Translations under genes and position numbers: made by a program
In this document: one piece after another, positions 1-8,637 of the stretch
How positions within the stretch are numbered: position 1 is the first letter of the stretch
Layout: the number at the start of each line of letters is the position of its first letter
DNA from: Frigoriglobus tundricola
GTDB taxonomy: Bacteria; Planctomycetota; Planctomycetia; Gemmatales; Gemmataceae
Assembly (NCBI RefSeq): GCF_013128195.2
Contig: NZ_CP053452.2
Location: forward strand, 7,626,001-7,690,000
Length of the DNA stretch: 64,000 nucleotides
Direction of reading: 5' to 3'
The notes under the pieces: generated by a model
What the model was told of the DNA's origin: nothing
Databases searched by the model: none
What the model saw: only the letters and a program-made list of their open reading frames with translations

Positions 1-1341
1 GCCCCGCCGCGCGTGATGAGCGGTCGGGTGACCGCGGCGGGCACCGGACAACCCGTTGCGGGTGCGCGGATCAGCGTGTTCGCCGGGCCGGAGGAGAGCT
101 ACCGCTTCGGGAGCTGTGACCGGTACACCACCATGACCACCACCGCCGACGCGGCGGCCGCCTCGCCCCCGGTCGAGTTCGACACGGTGAGCGGTACCGA
201 CGGCGCGTTCCGCTTCCGCCTGCCCCCGGGCGGTCCCTATCGGGTGACGGTCTCCGCTCCGGCCGGTAGCGCCTACCTCAGCGTCGAACACTGGCTCACA
301 TGGGAAAACGACAACGCGGCTCTGGACCTGCCGCTCACCCTGCCGGCGGGCCGGATCGTCCGCGGGACCATGCGGGACGATGCGGGGCAACCGGTCGCGG
401 GCGGGTGGGTGATGTACCTGCCGTCGCGGAGCAACCGGGAGCTGCCCGCGGCCCTGGCGGTCGGCCGGGCCGCCCCGGTGCGGACGGCGGAGGACGGGTC
501 GTTCGTGATCGTCGTGCCGCCGGGCCCGGGGACCCTGGAGGGATGGGGCGCGACGCCCGATTACCGACCGGTATCGTTCGGCCCGGTGCCGGCGCGCGGC
601 AAGGACACCTTAAGGACGTTCGAACACGCCCGCGTCCGGCTCGGCGCGGGCGCCGACCCGACGGACGGTGCCGGGCCGCCGGTCCTGACGCTCCACCGCG
701 GGGTGGGCACGCGGGTCCAGGTGACCGGCCCCGATGGGAAACCGGTGGCGGCCGGGGTGGCGGTGTGCCGGCCGGTGGTTCAGCCGCTCCGGAACCTCGT
801 TCCCCGGCCGCTCGCGATTCGCGATGGCACGTTCGAGCTGCCCGGCTGTGCGCCGGACCGGGTGTACCCCGTCGCCTTCCTCGATCCGACGGGACAGGCG
901 GGGGCGGTGGCGGAGGTGCGGGCCGGCGAACCCGCCGCGGTGAACCTGGAGCCGTGCGGGGCGGCCGAGGTGCGGCTCGTGGACCTGGCGGGGCGGCCCC
1001 GGTCCGGGGCGGCGGTCGCGGTGCTGCTGGTGCTCGACTGCGACCGGGCGGCGACCGCGGCCCGCGGGGCTCCGGGGCCGGCACTCGTGGACCAATCGTG
1101 GTTCGACCCGAAGCACTTCTTGCCGCGATCGGTGACCGACGCCGACGGCAAGGTGACGCTGCGGGGGCTGGTGCCGGGCGCGGACTACGTGGTGATGTTC
1201 GCGCTCAACGAGAGGGCGCACACCAGCACGCCGTTCCGCGTCCGGTCGGGGCAGGTCTCCCGCCCGTCGGATGTACTCGTCCTCTTCAACGACTCATCGA
1301 AGAACAAACCGCGCGCGGCCCCGTTCCCGGAAGAGGACTGA
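1..1341 (+). CDS. carboxypeptidase-regulatory-like repeat protein, 5' partial
   Basis: The reading frame is open to the left edge of the window, so the true start probably lies upstream; an internal GTG/ATG pair at 13-18 is the first visible start. The visible 446 or so residues contain repeated beta-sandwich units of the carboxypeptidase regulatory-like type, seen as phrases such as '[18 protein letters not shown]', '[18 protein letters not shown]' and '[15 protein letters not shown]', followed by '[18 protein letters not shown]'. This fold is common in planctomycete exported proteins and usually mediates structural or ligand-binding roles rather than catalysis. No membrane anchor is visible. 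The DUF1559 gene follows 64 bases downstream on the same strand, so the two may be co-transcribed. Exact function is unknown. Confidence 0.75.
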   Translation, partial: APPRVMSGRVTAAGTGQPVAGARISVFAGPEESYRFGSCDRYTTMTTTADAAAASPPVEFDTVSGTDGAFRFRLPPGGPYRVTVSAPAGSAYLSVEHWLTWENDNAALDLPLTLPAGRIVRGTMRDDAGQPVAGGWVMYLPSRSNRELPAALAVGRAAPVRTAEDGSFVIVVPPGPGTLEGWGATPDYRPVSFGPVPARGKDTLRTFEHARVRLGAGADPTDGAGPPVLTLHRGVGTRVQVTGPDGKPVAAGVAVCRPVVQPLRNLVPRPLAIRDGTFELPGCAPDRVYPVAFLDPTGQAGAVAEVRAGEPAAVNLEPCGAAEVRLVDLAGRPRSGAAVAVLLVLDCDRAATAARGAPGPALVDQSWFDPKHFLPRSVTDADGKVTLRGLVPGADYVVMFALNERAHTSTPFRVRSGQVSRPSDVLVLFNDSSKNKPRAAPFPEED

Positions 1342-1405
1342 CCGCGCGCGGTTCATGCGGGGCCGTCGGATTCGATCCGGTTTCTGTTCCCTACAAGGAG
1401 AGATC

Positions 1406-2428
1406 ATGAGACGTGTTCAGGGCAGCGACAGGGGGGCGTTCACGCTCATCGAGTTGCTGGTGGTGATTGCGATCATCGCGGTCCTCATCGGGTTGTTACT
1501 TCCGGCCGTGCAGAAGGTCCGCGAGGCCGCGGCGCGGATGAGTTGCCAGAACAACATGAAGCAGATCGGGTTGGCGATGCACAACTTTCACGACGCCAAC
1601 CAGTACTTTCCGGGCTATACGTCGTGGGCGAGTAACTACAGCCCCACGTCATCGTGGTCCGACCCGGACGGGGGCGGCTGGTACAACAAGCTGAAGTATT
1701 ACTTCGAGCAGGGGAACGGCACCTGGACCTCCGTCGTCAAGATCCTGCAGTGCCCGTCGCACCCGATGGCCGGCCTATCGGCCCCGGACCAGAGCTGGTA
1801 CGGAGTTGGCGGATCGACGTTTTATGCCTCGCTCTACGAAACGCCCGCGGCACTCTTTGGGACGCAAACGACGTCCACGGCCAGTAACGGGACGGTCACC
1901 TCCACGACCACGTACCCCCAGTTCACGAGTGTGATCGCGTGGACGGTGAGCACGTACTCCTACTCCGCCGACGGTTCTACCGGGTTCTCCACCGACGGGC
2001 CGGGGGTGCCGATCACGGCCATTATGGACGGGACGAGCAACACCCTGGCCGTCTGCGAACGGCCGCCACCCCCGGACTACGACTGGGGCCACTGGCTGCA
2101 CTGGGGCTGTTCCGTCTCGGTTCCGGCCCGCGCCACGGACTTGACCAACAGCAACGGAATCAGCCAGGGGTATCCGTTCCAAGAAGGGTGGACTGGTGTC
2201 ACCCCCTGTCCGGTTCCGGGGGTGTTCGGACCGAGTTCGATGACCAACTACTGTGCGTGGAACGCGCCCAACAGCATGCACACCGGCGGGGGCAACTTCG
2301 TGTTCGCCGACGGGCACGTCGCGTTCCTCACCTTCAGCGTCGGATCGACCCTCATGCCCGATGGCTCAAAGACGATTCTGGAGGCCCTGGTCTCGCGCGC
2401 CTCGGGCGAACTGATCCCGAATTATTGA
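1406..2428 (+). CDS. DUF1559 pseudopilin-like secreted protein
   Basis: This 340-residue protein starts at the ATG at 1406, preceded by an AAGGAG ribosome site at 1395-1400. It opens with a short basic leader and the type IV prepilin signature '[18 protein letters not shown]', then '[15 protein letters not shown]', which is the N-terminal hallmark of DUF1559 proteins. The C-terminus has the family phrase '[16 protein letters not shown]' and ends in the usual 'SGELIPNY' type tail. DUF1559 proteins are greatly expanded in planctomycetes, are probably processed by prepilin peptidase and exported through a type II/IV pilus-like route, and have no settled function. A second DUF1559 gene follows, separated by a hairpin at 2465-2496. 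Confidence 0.93.
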   Translation: MRRVQGSDRGAFTLIELLVVIAIIAVLIGLLLPAVQKVREAAARMSCQNNMKQIGLAMHNFHDANQYFPGYTSWASNYSPTSSWSDPDGGGWYNKLKYYFEQGNGTWTSVVKILQCPSHPMAGLSAPDQSWYGVGGSTFYASLYETPAALFGTQTTSTASNGTVTSTTTYPQFTSVIAWTVSTYSYSADGSTGFSTDGPGVPITAIMDGTSNTLAVCERPPPPDYDWGHWLHWGCSVSVPARATDLTNSNGISQGYPFQEGWTGVTPCPVPGVFGPSSMTNYCAWNAPNSMHTGGGNFVFADGHVAFLTFSVGSTLMPDGSKTILEALVSRASGELIPNY

Positions 2429-2464
2429 GCCGTCGTGGACAGATTCGTTATGTGTGGCTCATTG

Positions 2465-2496
2465 ATGGGTGCGCGGCGAAACACCTGCGCACCCAT
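2465..2496. terminator. intergenic hairpin after first DUF1559 gene
   Basis: A perfect 10-base inverted repeat (ATGGGTGCGC at 2465-2474 and its complement at 2487-2496) with a 12-base loop lies 37 bases after the stop codon. There is no T-run, so it may be a weak terminator or an mRNA-stabilising hairpin. Confidence 0.4.
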
Positions 2497-2652
2497 GTGG
2501 TTCACGTGTCACGCGGGCGGATGGGCGGTTGATATCACTTGTTCACAAATGCTCTCTACAGTTTGCCATCGGTGTTGATCCTTCTTCCCGAATAAGACGA
2601 TCCGTAACGGCCGACCTAACAGTGCCCGGCGCGATCGTCGAGGAGCTTTCCA

Positions 2653-3465
2653 ATGTCACGCGCCTGTGCCGGCCTCAAGAACCGGCGGGGATTTACATTA
2701 ATTGAACTCCTGGTGGTGATCGCGATCATCGCCATATTGATCGGACTGCTCCTGCCGGCGGTGCAGAAGGTGCGCGAGGCCGCCGCGCGGATGCAGTCGT
2801 CGAACAACATCAAGCAGTTGAGCCTGGCGATGCACACGATGGCCAGCGCCAACGACGACAAGTTCTGTCCGGGCTACGGCACGTTCCCCGGTAGCACCGG
2901 AACGCCGGCCCCCTGGACGTGGTGGATCCTGCCGTACATCGAGCAGCAGAACGTGTACACGAACAGCGCCACCGGCCAGTACATCAAAACGTTCTACGCG
3001 CCCGGCGACGCCAGCTTCCTCGCCGGCAGCCCGTGGACGAGCTACGCCGGGAACAGCCTGGTGCTCCAAGCGGCCAACGTCTGCGCCAACCTGAGATCGA
3101 CCTTTGTCGATGGCACCTCTAACACGGTCGTGTACATGGAGCGCTACGCCGCCGCGTACACGAGCCCGGGGGCGACCGGTGCCACGGCGACCACCCACCC
3201 CTGGTGGCCCCCGGTCTCGACGTCGACTCCCCCCACGTACGATCCCACGCGCGTACTGATCGTCCCCACCGCGAGCTCCGGCTTCCAGATCAAGCCCACA
3301 CTGACCGCCGCCGATGACACCCTGCCCCAGGGGTTGTCGGTCGGCGCCATGCAGGTCGGGCTGGCGGACGCGAGCGTGCGCGGCGTCGCGGCGGGCGTGT
3401 CCCCGAACTCGTGGTTCATTGCGTGCGGCCCCGCCGACGGGATGCCGATGCCCACGGACTGGTAG
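2653..3465 (+). CDS. DUF1559 pseudopilin-like secreted protein
   Basis: A 270-residue DUF1559 protein. The ATG at 2653 is preceded by GAGGAG at 2640-2645. The prepilin-type N-terminus is '[19 protein letters not shown]' followed by '[19 protein letters not shown]'. The middle carries the '[18 protein letters not shown]' phrase typical of the family. The C-terminal '[20 protein letters not shown]' and 'DGMPMPTDW' give the canonical ending, so the gene looks intact. The N-terminal G-F junction is the expected prepilin peptidase cleavage site. It is shorter than the first DUF1559 protein and lacks its histidine-rich 'HPGG' motif. It is probably co-oriented and co-regulated with its neighbours. 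Biological role unknown. Confidence 0.93.
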   Translation: MSRACAGLKNRRGFTLIELLVVIAIIAILIGLLLPAVQKVREAAARMQSSNNIKQLSLAMHTMASANDDKFCPGYGTFPGSTGTPAPWTWWILPYIEQQNVYTNSATGQYIKTFYAPGDASFLAGSPWTSYAGNSLVLQAANVCANLRSTFVDGTSNTVVYMERYAAAYTSPGATGATATTHPWWPPVSTSTPPTYDPTRVLIVPTASSGFQIKPTLTAADDTLPQGLSVGAMQVGLADASVRGVAAGVSPNSWFIACGPADGMPMPTDW

Positions 3466-3503
3466 GTCCGCTCGTGTCCGGTGCGGACGACCGCGCACCA
3501 CCA

Positions 3504-3537
3504 CCCCGGGCGGGACGCACTTTCGTCCCGCCCGGGG
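3504..3537. terminator. strong GC hairpin, probable terminator
   Basis: A perfect 14-base inverted repeat (CCCCGGGCGGGACG at 3504-3517, complement at 3524-3537) with a 6-base loop lies 38 bases after the second DUF1559 gene. No T-run follows, but the stem is very stable. Confidence 0.55.
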
Positions 3538-3582
3538 CGGACGGTTCCATCACCTCAAGAATCGGAGTTCAGAACCGTGACC

Positions 3583-4065
3583 ATGTCCTTACCGCGCCGG
3601 GGCGGTTCCCCCGCGCTGTTGGTGCTCGTGTTCGGGGTTGCCGGGTGCAGCAGTGAACCGCCGGTCGGCGTGTCCGGGACCGTAACGGTCAAGGGTGCGG
3701 CGCCAAAGCTACCGGGGCTGATGATCAGTTTCGTATCAGCGACCGGGGCAGTCACCACCGTCCCGGTCGCGGAGAACGGGACGTACATGGCGTCGGGGTT
3801 GGCGAGCGGCGAAACGCGGGTCGGGTTCGCCTTCGGGGCGGCGAAAGACAAAAAAACCGGCGACCCGTCGCCAGAAGATGCAAAAGAACAGGCCGAGCGG
3901 CGCCGGGCGGAGTACGACAAAAAAATGGAACCCAGAAAAAAAGCGAAACCGAACGAACCGCCTGCCAAAGTGCCGCTCCCTCAACGGTATCTGGACCCGC
4001 TGAAGTCCGGCATTACGACGACACTCAAACCGGGCGACAACGTACTGGACGTGGATCTCAAGTGA
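3583..4065 (+). CDS. small lipoprotein, transthyretin-like/carboxypeptidase-regulatory-like
   Basis: A 160-residue protein beginning at ATG 3583. The N-terminus is basic (SLPRRG), then hydrophobic, and ends in the lipobox 'VAGC', so it is predicted to be lipid-anchored after export. The next residues 'VSGTVTVKGAAPKLPGLMI' match the start of the small beta-sandwich proteins that often accompany DUF1559 genes in planctomycetes. The second half is strongly charged (lysine/glutamate-rich, about residues 85-130) and probably disordered. The final 'TTLKPGDNVLDVDLK' closes a beta-sandwich as in that family. The last gene of the cluster with the two DUF1559 genes. No enzymatic motif is seen. Confidence 0.8.
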   Translation: MSLPRRGGSPALLVLVFGVAGCSSEPPVGVSGTVTVKGAAPKLPGLMISFVSATGAVTTVPVAENGTYMASGLASGETRVGFAFGAAKDKKTGDPSPEDAKEQAERRRAEYDKKMEPRKKAKPNEPPAKVPLPQRYLDPLKSGITTTLKPGDNVLDVDLK

Positions 4066-4618
4066 CCCGAAGCCGGCGCCGGGACCGGGTTCCGGTCCCC
4101 GGAGGCGCGGGTCGTGGTGCGATTGGCGTAATCGAGCAGATCATCCGCGGCCCGGCTGAGGCGCCGGGCCGGCGACAGGCCACGACGATCAACTGCGGGA
4201 TGGGCTCAACTCCGTGGCCCGTGGTACAGCGATCGGCGTCGGGTGCGACTCCCGGCCGTGGCGTCACGCCCTCATCTCACGGCGGTCATTCGCCACCCCC
4301 GCGGAACGGATCGCAGAGAAACCGAGTCACAGAGGCTCGGCCGTGAGGCCCGACGGTGCTGAGCGAGGTGTTTGCCTCACCGACTCGCGCGGGCGGTTGG
4401 CCGTCGGACCTTGCACCCCAAGCCACGCTCGACCCCGATCTCCAACAATGGCGCAGTCGGTCCGGCTGCTCGTTTGCGATTCGGCCGTTCCGTCCGTTTT
4501 CTCCACGCGCGAGATGAGTGGAGGGCGAATCAATTCGCTCGGGGAAGCGCCGGCACCCTCACTCTGTCCCACATGTGTTTTGGGGCACGCCGCTCGAATC
4601 GGCCGCGCCGGGGCGTTC

Positions 4619-4745
4619 GCGTGACACACGCATCTCGCGCTCGGCCGGAGTGAGCAACCCCTCGAACAGGATGTCCAGCACGTCGCGGGCCTGGTCGTCC
4701 GCTGCCCGCCGCGATGGTGATCGATTCCATCGTTCGGAAGTCCAC
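4619..4745 (-). pseudogene. remnant of a TetR-family C-terminus
   Basis: On the minus strand this stretch can be read, with frame changes, as 'GGQRT', then 'DQARDVLDILFEGLLTPAER'. It is nearly the same as the C-terminus of the intact TetR regulator at 8638-9315 ('GGQRTPNEQARDVLDILF' and 'EGLLTPAERETRASRER'). The DNA is also clearly similar over about 120 bases, including a long run around 'GATGTCCAGCACGTC'. A gap of about 9 bases and frame changes break it, and no N-terminal HTH portion is left upstream. It is a decayed copy of the regulator, either from a lost second efflux locus or a partial duplication. Confidence 0.75.
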
Positions 4746-4936
4746 GCCCATCCACGGCCCGTCGTTACCGAACGCTCGTTGGGAAACGCTTGTCCCCCAT
4801 TCTGTCGCCCGCTCCCCCGAGCCGGTCACATCCTTCAGCCGTGTTCGCCGTTCGCTTCCATCTTCCATGCGGGATATCGCGAGGTCCATTCCGAACCACG
4901 ACGCGAGCTTCCTGACAAAATCGTGTAGTTTCGGAC

Positions 4937-4965
4937 TTGACAGGCGAGAGCAGTAAACTTAACAT
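4937..4965 (+). promoter_or_regulatory. sigma70-type promoter for the 5.0-kb gene
   Basis: TTGACA at 4937-4942 is followed by a 17-base spacer and TAACAT at 4960-4965, in an AT-rich patch of an otherwise GC-rich region. The predicted start of transcription near 4972 lies 40 bases before the GTG start at 5012. Confidence 0.6.
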
Positions 4966-5011
4966 CATTTCGGAAAATGTAATAATATTCTATTTTAGTG
5001 CGAGGCCATCC

Positions 5012-5842
5012 GTGAGACGCGCAATCGCAGTGCTCATTTCCTGCCTGCTCCTCACCACTGCCGCGTTGAAGGTCTATGGTTTGAGTATTACCAGTCCGGT
5101 CCAGTCCACGCTTTGGACCGACGGCCGTGTCCGTTTTGCTGTCATTTTGTGGGAGGCATTTCTCGGCCTGTGGCTGTTGACGGGCATCCGGTCCGCGTGG
5201 TCCTGGGTCGCCACGGTCGTGACGTTCATCGGTTTTACTGCCGTCAGTGGCACCCTCGGAGTTCAAGGTGTGTCGTCGTGCGGCTGCCTCGGGGCCGTCA
5301 AAGCGAGCCCGTTGGTGATGTTCGCAGTCGATCTGCTCGTTCTCGGTTTGCTCCTGTTCCGTCGTCCGGCATTTGCGGATTTGGCGGACGTGAAACACAT
5401 CCGGTTGACATGGAGTGTGGTGTTGCCGTCGGCGTGTGCGGCGTTGCTGCTGGCGGTCGCCTGGGGCGTTCAACTGGCGTGTCACGGTTCGGTAGAAGCG
5501 GCTGTGGCGCACGCGCGGGACGAACTCGTTTTCGCCCGGCAATCGGGACTCGACTTCGGGCCTGCGGCGCCGAACTCCACACACGAAGGGGTCATCGAGA
5601 TCGTGAACCTTTCGGCCGCGCCGGTGCGGGTGTTCGGCGGTAGCACCGGGTGCGGCTACTACGCTCTGGGCGACTGTCCGGGCGAAATCCCGGCCGGAGG
5701 CGTCGGGCGGTTCCGTATCAAGATGTCGGTCCCCGAACGGGCCGGGCCGTATCGCTACGATGTCACCTTCTGGGTCAGCGGGTACAGGGACTCGACGTAT
5801 CCCGTCCCTGTCGTCCTGACCGGGTCATCACGAATCGACTGA
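5012..5842 (+). CDS. MauE/DoxX-like redox membrane protein with DUF1573-like C-terminal domain
   Basis: A GTG at 5012, just after a GAGG at 5002-5005, gives 276 residues beginning 'VRRAIAVLISCLLL'; longer in-frame starts would add an unlikely polar tail. The N-terminal half has about four hydrophobic segments in the MauE/DoxX arrangement, with the cysteine motif 'VSSCGCLG' near residue 90 that marks MauE-type redox membrane proteins. A further membrane segment near residues 145-165 leads to an exported C-terminal domain ('LDFGPAAPNSTHEGVIEIVN', 'STGCGY', 'AGGVGRFRIKMSV') resembling DUF1573, an immunoglobulin-like fold with a shifted Cys-Gly-Cys motif. MauE is known to support disulfide chemistry in methylamine dehydrogenase maturation. 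The next gene encodes a cysteine-packed secreted protein, which suggests a thiol-disulfide partnership (inference). Confidence 0.75.
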   Translation: MRRAIAVLISCLLLTTAALKVYGLSITSPVQSTLWTDGRVRFAVILWEAFLGLWLLTGIRSAWSWVATVVTFIGFTAVSGTLGVQGVSSCGCLGAVKASPLVMFAVDLLVLGLLLFRRPAFADLADVKHIRLTWSVVLPSACAALLLAVAWGVQLACHGSVEAAVAHARDELVFARQSGLDFGPAAPNSTHEGVIEIVNLSAAPVRVFGGSTGCGYYALGDCPGEIPAGGVGRFRIKMSVPERAGPYRYDVTFWVSGYRDSTYPVPVVLTGSSRID

Positions 5843-5883
5843 CGTGCATTCGCCGCTCTCGAGGGTGTGGGAGAGTGTGTCGA

Positions 5884-6285
5884 ATGTTCACCACACCCAA
5901 CGTTCGGAGAACGATTGTGAGGACTCTACTGTACTTGGCCAATGGGTGCATCTCACTTGGCGTCATGCTCCTGGCCGGTGTCACCCTGCTTGCGGGTGAC
6001 AAGGTCGCCGGAGCAGCAGGAACACCGGCACAATGCACCCAGTGCCTCAATGCCTGCTACGCGGCTCCAGGCGGGGCGACGCTCGCGTGCATCTGTGCCT
6101 GCGTTCCGAACCCGTGCACGAAAGTTACGCTTCCGTGTTCCGGCGGCCAAGTCAACTGCGATAGCGGGTGTGCGAGTGGCGTCGCTCCGTGTAACCGGGG
6201 ATGTATCAATTACGGCACGTGCCCCGCGAGTTCCTGCAACTGTAGCTGCAAAGTATCAACAGGCACGTCGTGTGTGTGCAATTGA
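5884..6285 (+). CDS. secreted cysteine-rich small protein (18 Cys)
   Basis: A 133-residue protein from ATG 5884, with GGGAG near 5870. GTG 5917 is an alternative start. The first 47 or so residues form a basic region plus a hydrophobic segment ending near 'DKVAGAAG', a likely signal peptide or uncleaved anchor. The remaining 86 or so residues contain 18 cysteines in CxxC, CxC and CxxxC patterns, such as 'CTQCLNAC', 'CICAC', 'CDSGC', 'CNRGC' and 'CNCSC', and end at 'CVCN'. No close family is recognised. Such density implies a disulfide-stabilised extracellular peptide or a metal-binding protein. It lies between the MauE-like redox protein and an exported membrane-anchored protein, 41 and 85 bases away, so a shared operon is likely. 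Confidence 0.75.
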   Translation: MFTTPNVRRTIVRTLLYLANGCISLGVMLLAGVTLLAGDKVAGAAGTPAQCTQCLNACYAAPGGATLACICACVPNPCTKVTLPCSGGQVNCDSGCASGVAPCNRGCINYGTCPASSCNCSCKVSTGTSCVCN

Positions 6286-6370
6286 CTTTCTGACAGAATC
6301 TGCCGGGCCTGTCCGGCTTGCTACGGGTTGACGTACCCGCTTTCCCCAACACGGCAACCGAGATTCGTTT

Positions 6371-7423
6371 ATGCGACCACTCCTCATCCTGGTCGCCGCA
6401 CTCGCGCCAAGTGCGGTTCTCGCACAGCAAGTTCCTGCCGAGGCCAATCGGGCGTGGGAGAGCTACGCGCGGGAGATGCGGAAAGTAAGCGTGCGAATCC
6501 GGACCGAGAGCACGCACCGGGACCGGGGAAAGGTGATCTCCTCGGGTGTCAGGGACCAAATCGTCAGGGCGACACCGCGCGGCCTGATTATCGAACAGTC
6601 TGACTCATCGGGCGAGCCGCGCAACCCCGAAAAGCAGTATTGGAAACTCGAAGTGGTGAATCAGAAGTACGAGTTCACCGGCAGTCGAGCTGCAGGCTCG
6701 ACTGCCTGGTCGCTCACCGGTGTGACCCGCCCCGATGTGCTTAAAGCGATGCCGGGGGGGGGCATCACGACCCGCGATGCAATTGAGGCCGATTCGAACC
6801 TGGTCGGGCTTGCCGTGGATCGCGTCCTCATTGATCGGCTGCTCACTCACCGGAGTTGCCGGGTGGACTCATCACAACGCATAGTTCGCAATGGTCAGAA
6901 CCGCTACGAAGTGAATTTTGCCATCGACGTGGAGAAGAAGATTGCCAAGTCGAGGGATCTGGTGGGAGGGACTGTCGTTCTCGACCCGTCGAACCACTGG
7001 TTGCTGGACGCCTCTGAGTTGCGGCTAAAAAATGGCAACGAGGGCATATCAACCGTTCGCACCACGTACAAATACACGCCGGGCGAGACCGGCCTTCCGG
7101 TCCCTGCCGAGGTCGAGTTCAAGTTGACGACCGACGACGGCAGCTACGTTGCCGAGGGCAAGTCCACTTTCGAGTGGCTCGGGCCGACGAAACTGAACGA
7201 CGCAGACTTTACTCTCAGGGCGTTCGGGTTCCCGGAACACCTAACGGATATTGGTACCGCTCTGGCGGGTGCGGCAGGTGACACCCTGCAGACCCAAACC
7301 GACCCGTCGGAGGGGGGCAACGGGCCGTGGTATGTGCCGGTCTTTTTCTCCGCCATCGGGTTGGTGGTTGTGGGGCTTATCCTGCGGTATGCGATCATCC
7401 GCCGTGGGGCAAACCGAACCTGA
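6371..7423 (+). CDS. exported protein with C-terminal membrane anchor, unknown function
   Basis: A 350-residue protein from ATG 6371. A clear Sec signal peptide (MRPLLILVAALAPSAVLAQQ, cleavage after 'VLA') is followed by a long soluble region rich in beta-strand patterns ('YEVNFAIDVEKKIAKSRD', 'GTVVLDPSNHWLLDASELRL', 'STFEWLGPTKLNDADFTL'). Near residues 318-340 there is one hydrophobic segment ('YVPVFFSAIGLVVVGLIL') and a short basic tail, so it is a type I membrane protein with its body outside the cytoplasm. The fold somewhat recalls planctomycete outer-membrane lipoprotein-sorting-like beta-sheet proteins, but no family can be assigned. It sits between the cysteine-rich gene and a DUF1559 gene only 16 bases downstream. 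Confidence 0.75.
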   Translation: MRPLLILVAALAPSAVLAQQVPAEANRAWESYAREMRKVSVRIRTESTHRDRGKVISSGVRDQIVRATPRGLIIEQSDSSGEPRNPEKQYWKLEVVNQKYEFTGSRAAGSTAWSLTGVTRPDVLKAMPGGGITTRDAIEADSNLVGLAVDRVLIDRLLTHRSCRVDSSQRIVRNGQNRYEVNFAIDVEKKIAKSRDLVGGTVVLDPSNHWLLDASELRLKNGNEGISTVRTTYKYTPGETGLPVPAEVEFKLTTDDGSYVAEGKSTFEWLGPTKLNDADFTLRAFGFPEHLTDIGTALAGAAGDTLQTQTDPSEGGNGPWYVPVFFSAIGLVVVGLILRYAIIRRGANRT

Positions 7424-7439
7424 ATCGGGGGGCACCGGA

Positions 7440-8330
7440 ATGCGCCGCACTCTGTCTCCGCGCGGGGCCACGCTCCCTGAACTGCTGGTGGTGATCGCGA
7501 TCATTGGCACCCTCCTCGCGCTGTTGCTCCCGGGAGTCCAGCGGGTGCGAGAGGCCGCCGCCCGAATGTCCTGCCTGAACAACCTGAAGCAGATCGGGCT
7601 GGCCTGCCAGAACTACCACTCGGCACACGAGACCCTGCCGCCCGGCGGGGTGGGTAGTGGTCAGCAATCGACGGCGTTGCCGTCTTCGTCATGGTTTCTC
7701 CACATCGCCCCATTCTTCGAACAACAAGCCGTGTGGGATCAGGCTGTGGCCGACTACAACAACCCAGCGGTGACTCTGTTGTCTCAACACCGAGGATCAC
7801 GGGCCTTGCTTGCTGTCCTGGAATGTCCGTCGGACGGTCGCCTGCGGACGCTACAGGGGGGCCGGTTCTTTTCGAGCTTCGACCAAGCCGCGTATACTGA
7901 CTACGTTGGAGTCACGGGAACGAACATATGGAACCGAGACGGCGTTCTCTTTACAGGTTCCGCGATCAAATTGGAACATATTGGTGATGGTACGAGTAAT
8001 ACCCTGCTATGCAGTGAACGCCCGCCGCAACTGATTGGCGACATAGGGGTTTGGTATGTTTCTAGCAACATCACTCCGGATGTGCTCCTGGGAAGCAGCG
8101 ATCTCGTACTGTTCCAATGGGGGACGAACTGCGTGTCCGGTCCCTACCACTTTGGCCCCGGTCAGCTGACCAACCCCTGCGACGACTACCACTTCTGGAG
8201 CCTTCACCCCGGCGGGGCGAACTTCGCCTTTTGTGACGGGTCTGTCAAGTTCCTGAAATATTCGGCCGTTGCCATCCTGCCCGCGCTCGCCACTCGTTCC
8301 GGTGGGGAAGTCATCACGGGCGACTACTGA
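7440..8330 (+). CDS. DUF1559 pseudopilin-like protein with variant prepilin motif
   Basis: A 296-residue protein from ATG 7440. The N-terminal motif is '[20 protein letters not shown]', with A and P where the family normally has F and I, though the glycine at the cleavage site and the glutamate at position +5 are kept. It continues '[20 protein letters not shown]'. The C-terminal half holds the canonical 'GDGTSNTLLCSERPP', 'SLHPGGANFAFCDGSVKFL' and 'LATRSGGEVITGDY' phrases. It is therefore an intact member of the histidine-containing DUF1559 class. It follows the exported protein by 16 bases and probably ends the operon starting at 5012, linking DUF1559 to the MauE-like and cysteine-rich proteins. 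Confidence 0.93.
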   Translation: MRRTLSPRGATLPELLVVIAIIGTLLALLLPGVQRVREAAARMSCLNNLKQIGLACQNYHSAHETLPPGGVGSGQQSTALPSSSWFLHIAPFFEQQAVWDQAVADYNNPAVTLLSQHRGSRALLAVLECPSDGRLRTLQGGRFFSSFDQAAYTDYVGVTGTNIWNRDGVLFTGSAIKLEHIGDGTSNTLLCSERPPQLIGDIGVWYVSSNITPDVLLGSSDLVLFQWGTNCVSGPYHFGPGQLTNPCDDYHFWSLHPGGANFAFCDGSVKFLKYSAVAILPALATRSGGEVITGDY

Positions 8331-8637
8331 CCCGCCGAACCCTCCGTCGTGATAATAGTTACCTTGTTGCTGAAGACTTGCGGCAGAACTCGTTGCTGGT
8401 CACCCGGACGGCACGACTGGTTACCGTAACGACCGAACTTCCCGCGGTGGTGCTGGACGTTTGAGAGGTGTGAGGCGTTTTGACCGGTGAAACACGCGGC
8501 GTGGTTCGCGGTCGGCGCATCGCACTGCGGTTCTCCTCCCATTTCTCGCCCGCGGGCCAAAAGTGGCTACGAATCTGGCGGGCCGTGTACGGTTGATCCG
8601 CCCCCCGCCGCTGAGCGGAACAACCGGGATCTGTGAC
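8331..8637. other. 307-base gap between convergent genes
   Basis: This lies between the stop of the DUF1559 gene and the stop of the convergent tetR gene. Only short arginine-rich shadow frames are present. No clear hairpin terminator or repeat element was found. Confidence 0.5.

Larger units (their letters stand above)
4066..5011. other. 946-base non-coding stretch with hairpin and decayed tetR fragment
   Basis: No convincing gene was found on either strand; the open frames here are arginine/proline-rich and mutually overlapping. A GC hairpin lies at 4149-4170 (GGCCCGGC and complement). A tetR 3'-end remnant lies near 4619-4745 and a promoter at 4937-4965. The last 90 bases become AT-rich, as expected for a promoter region. 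Confidence 0.6.

Noticed and set aside
4062-4928. Several overlapping frames on both strands of the 4-5 kb gap
   Set aside because: All are short, Arg/Pro/Ser-rich and mutually overlapping; only the tetR remnant has homology-like support.
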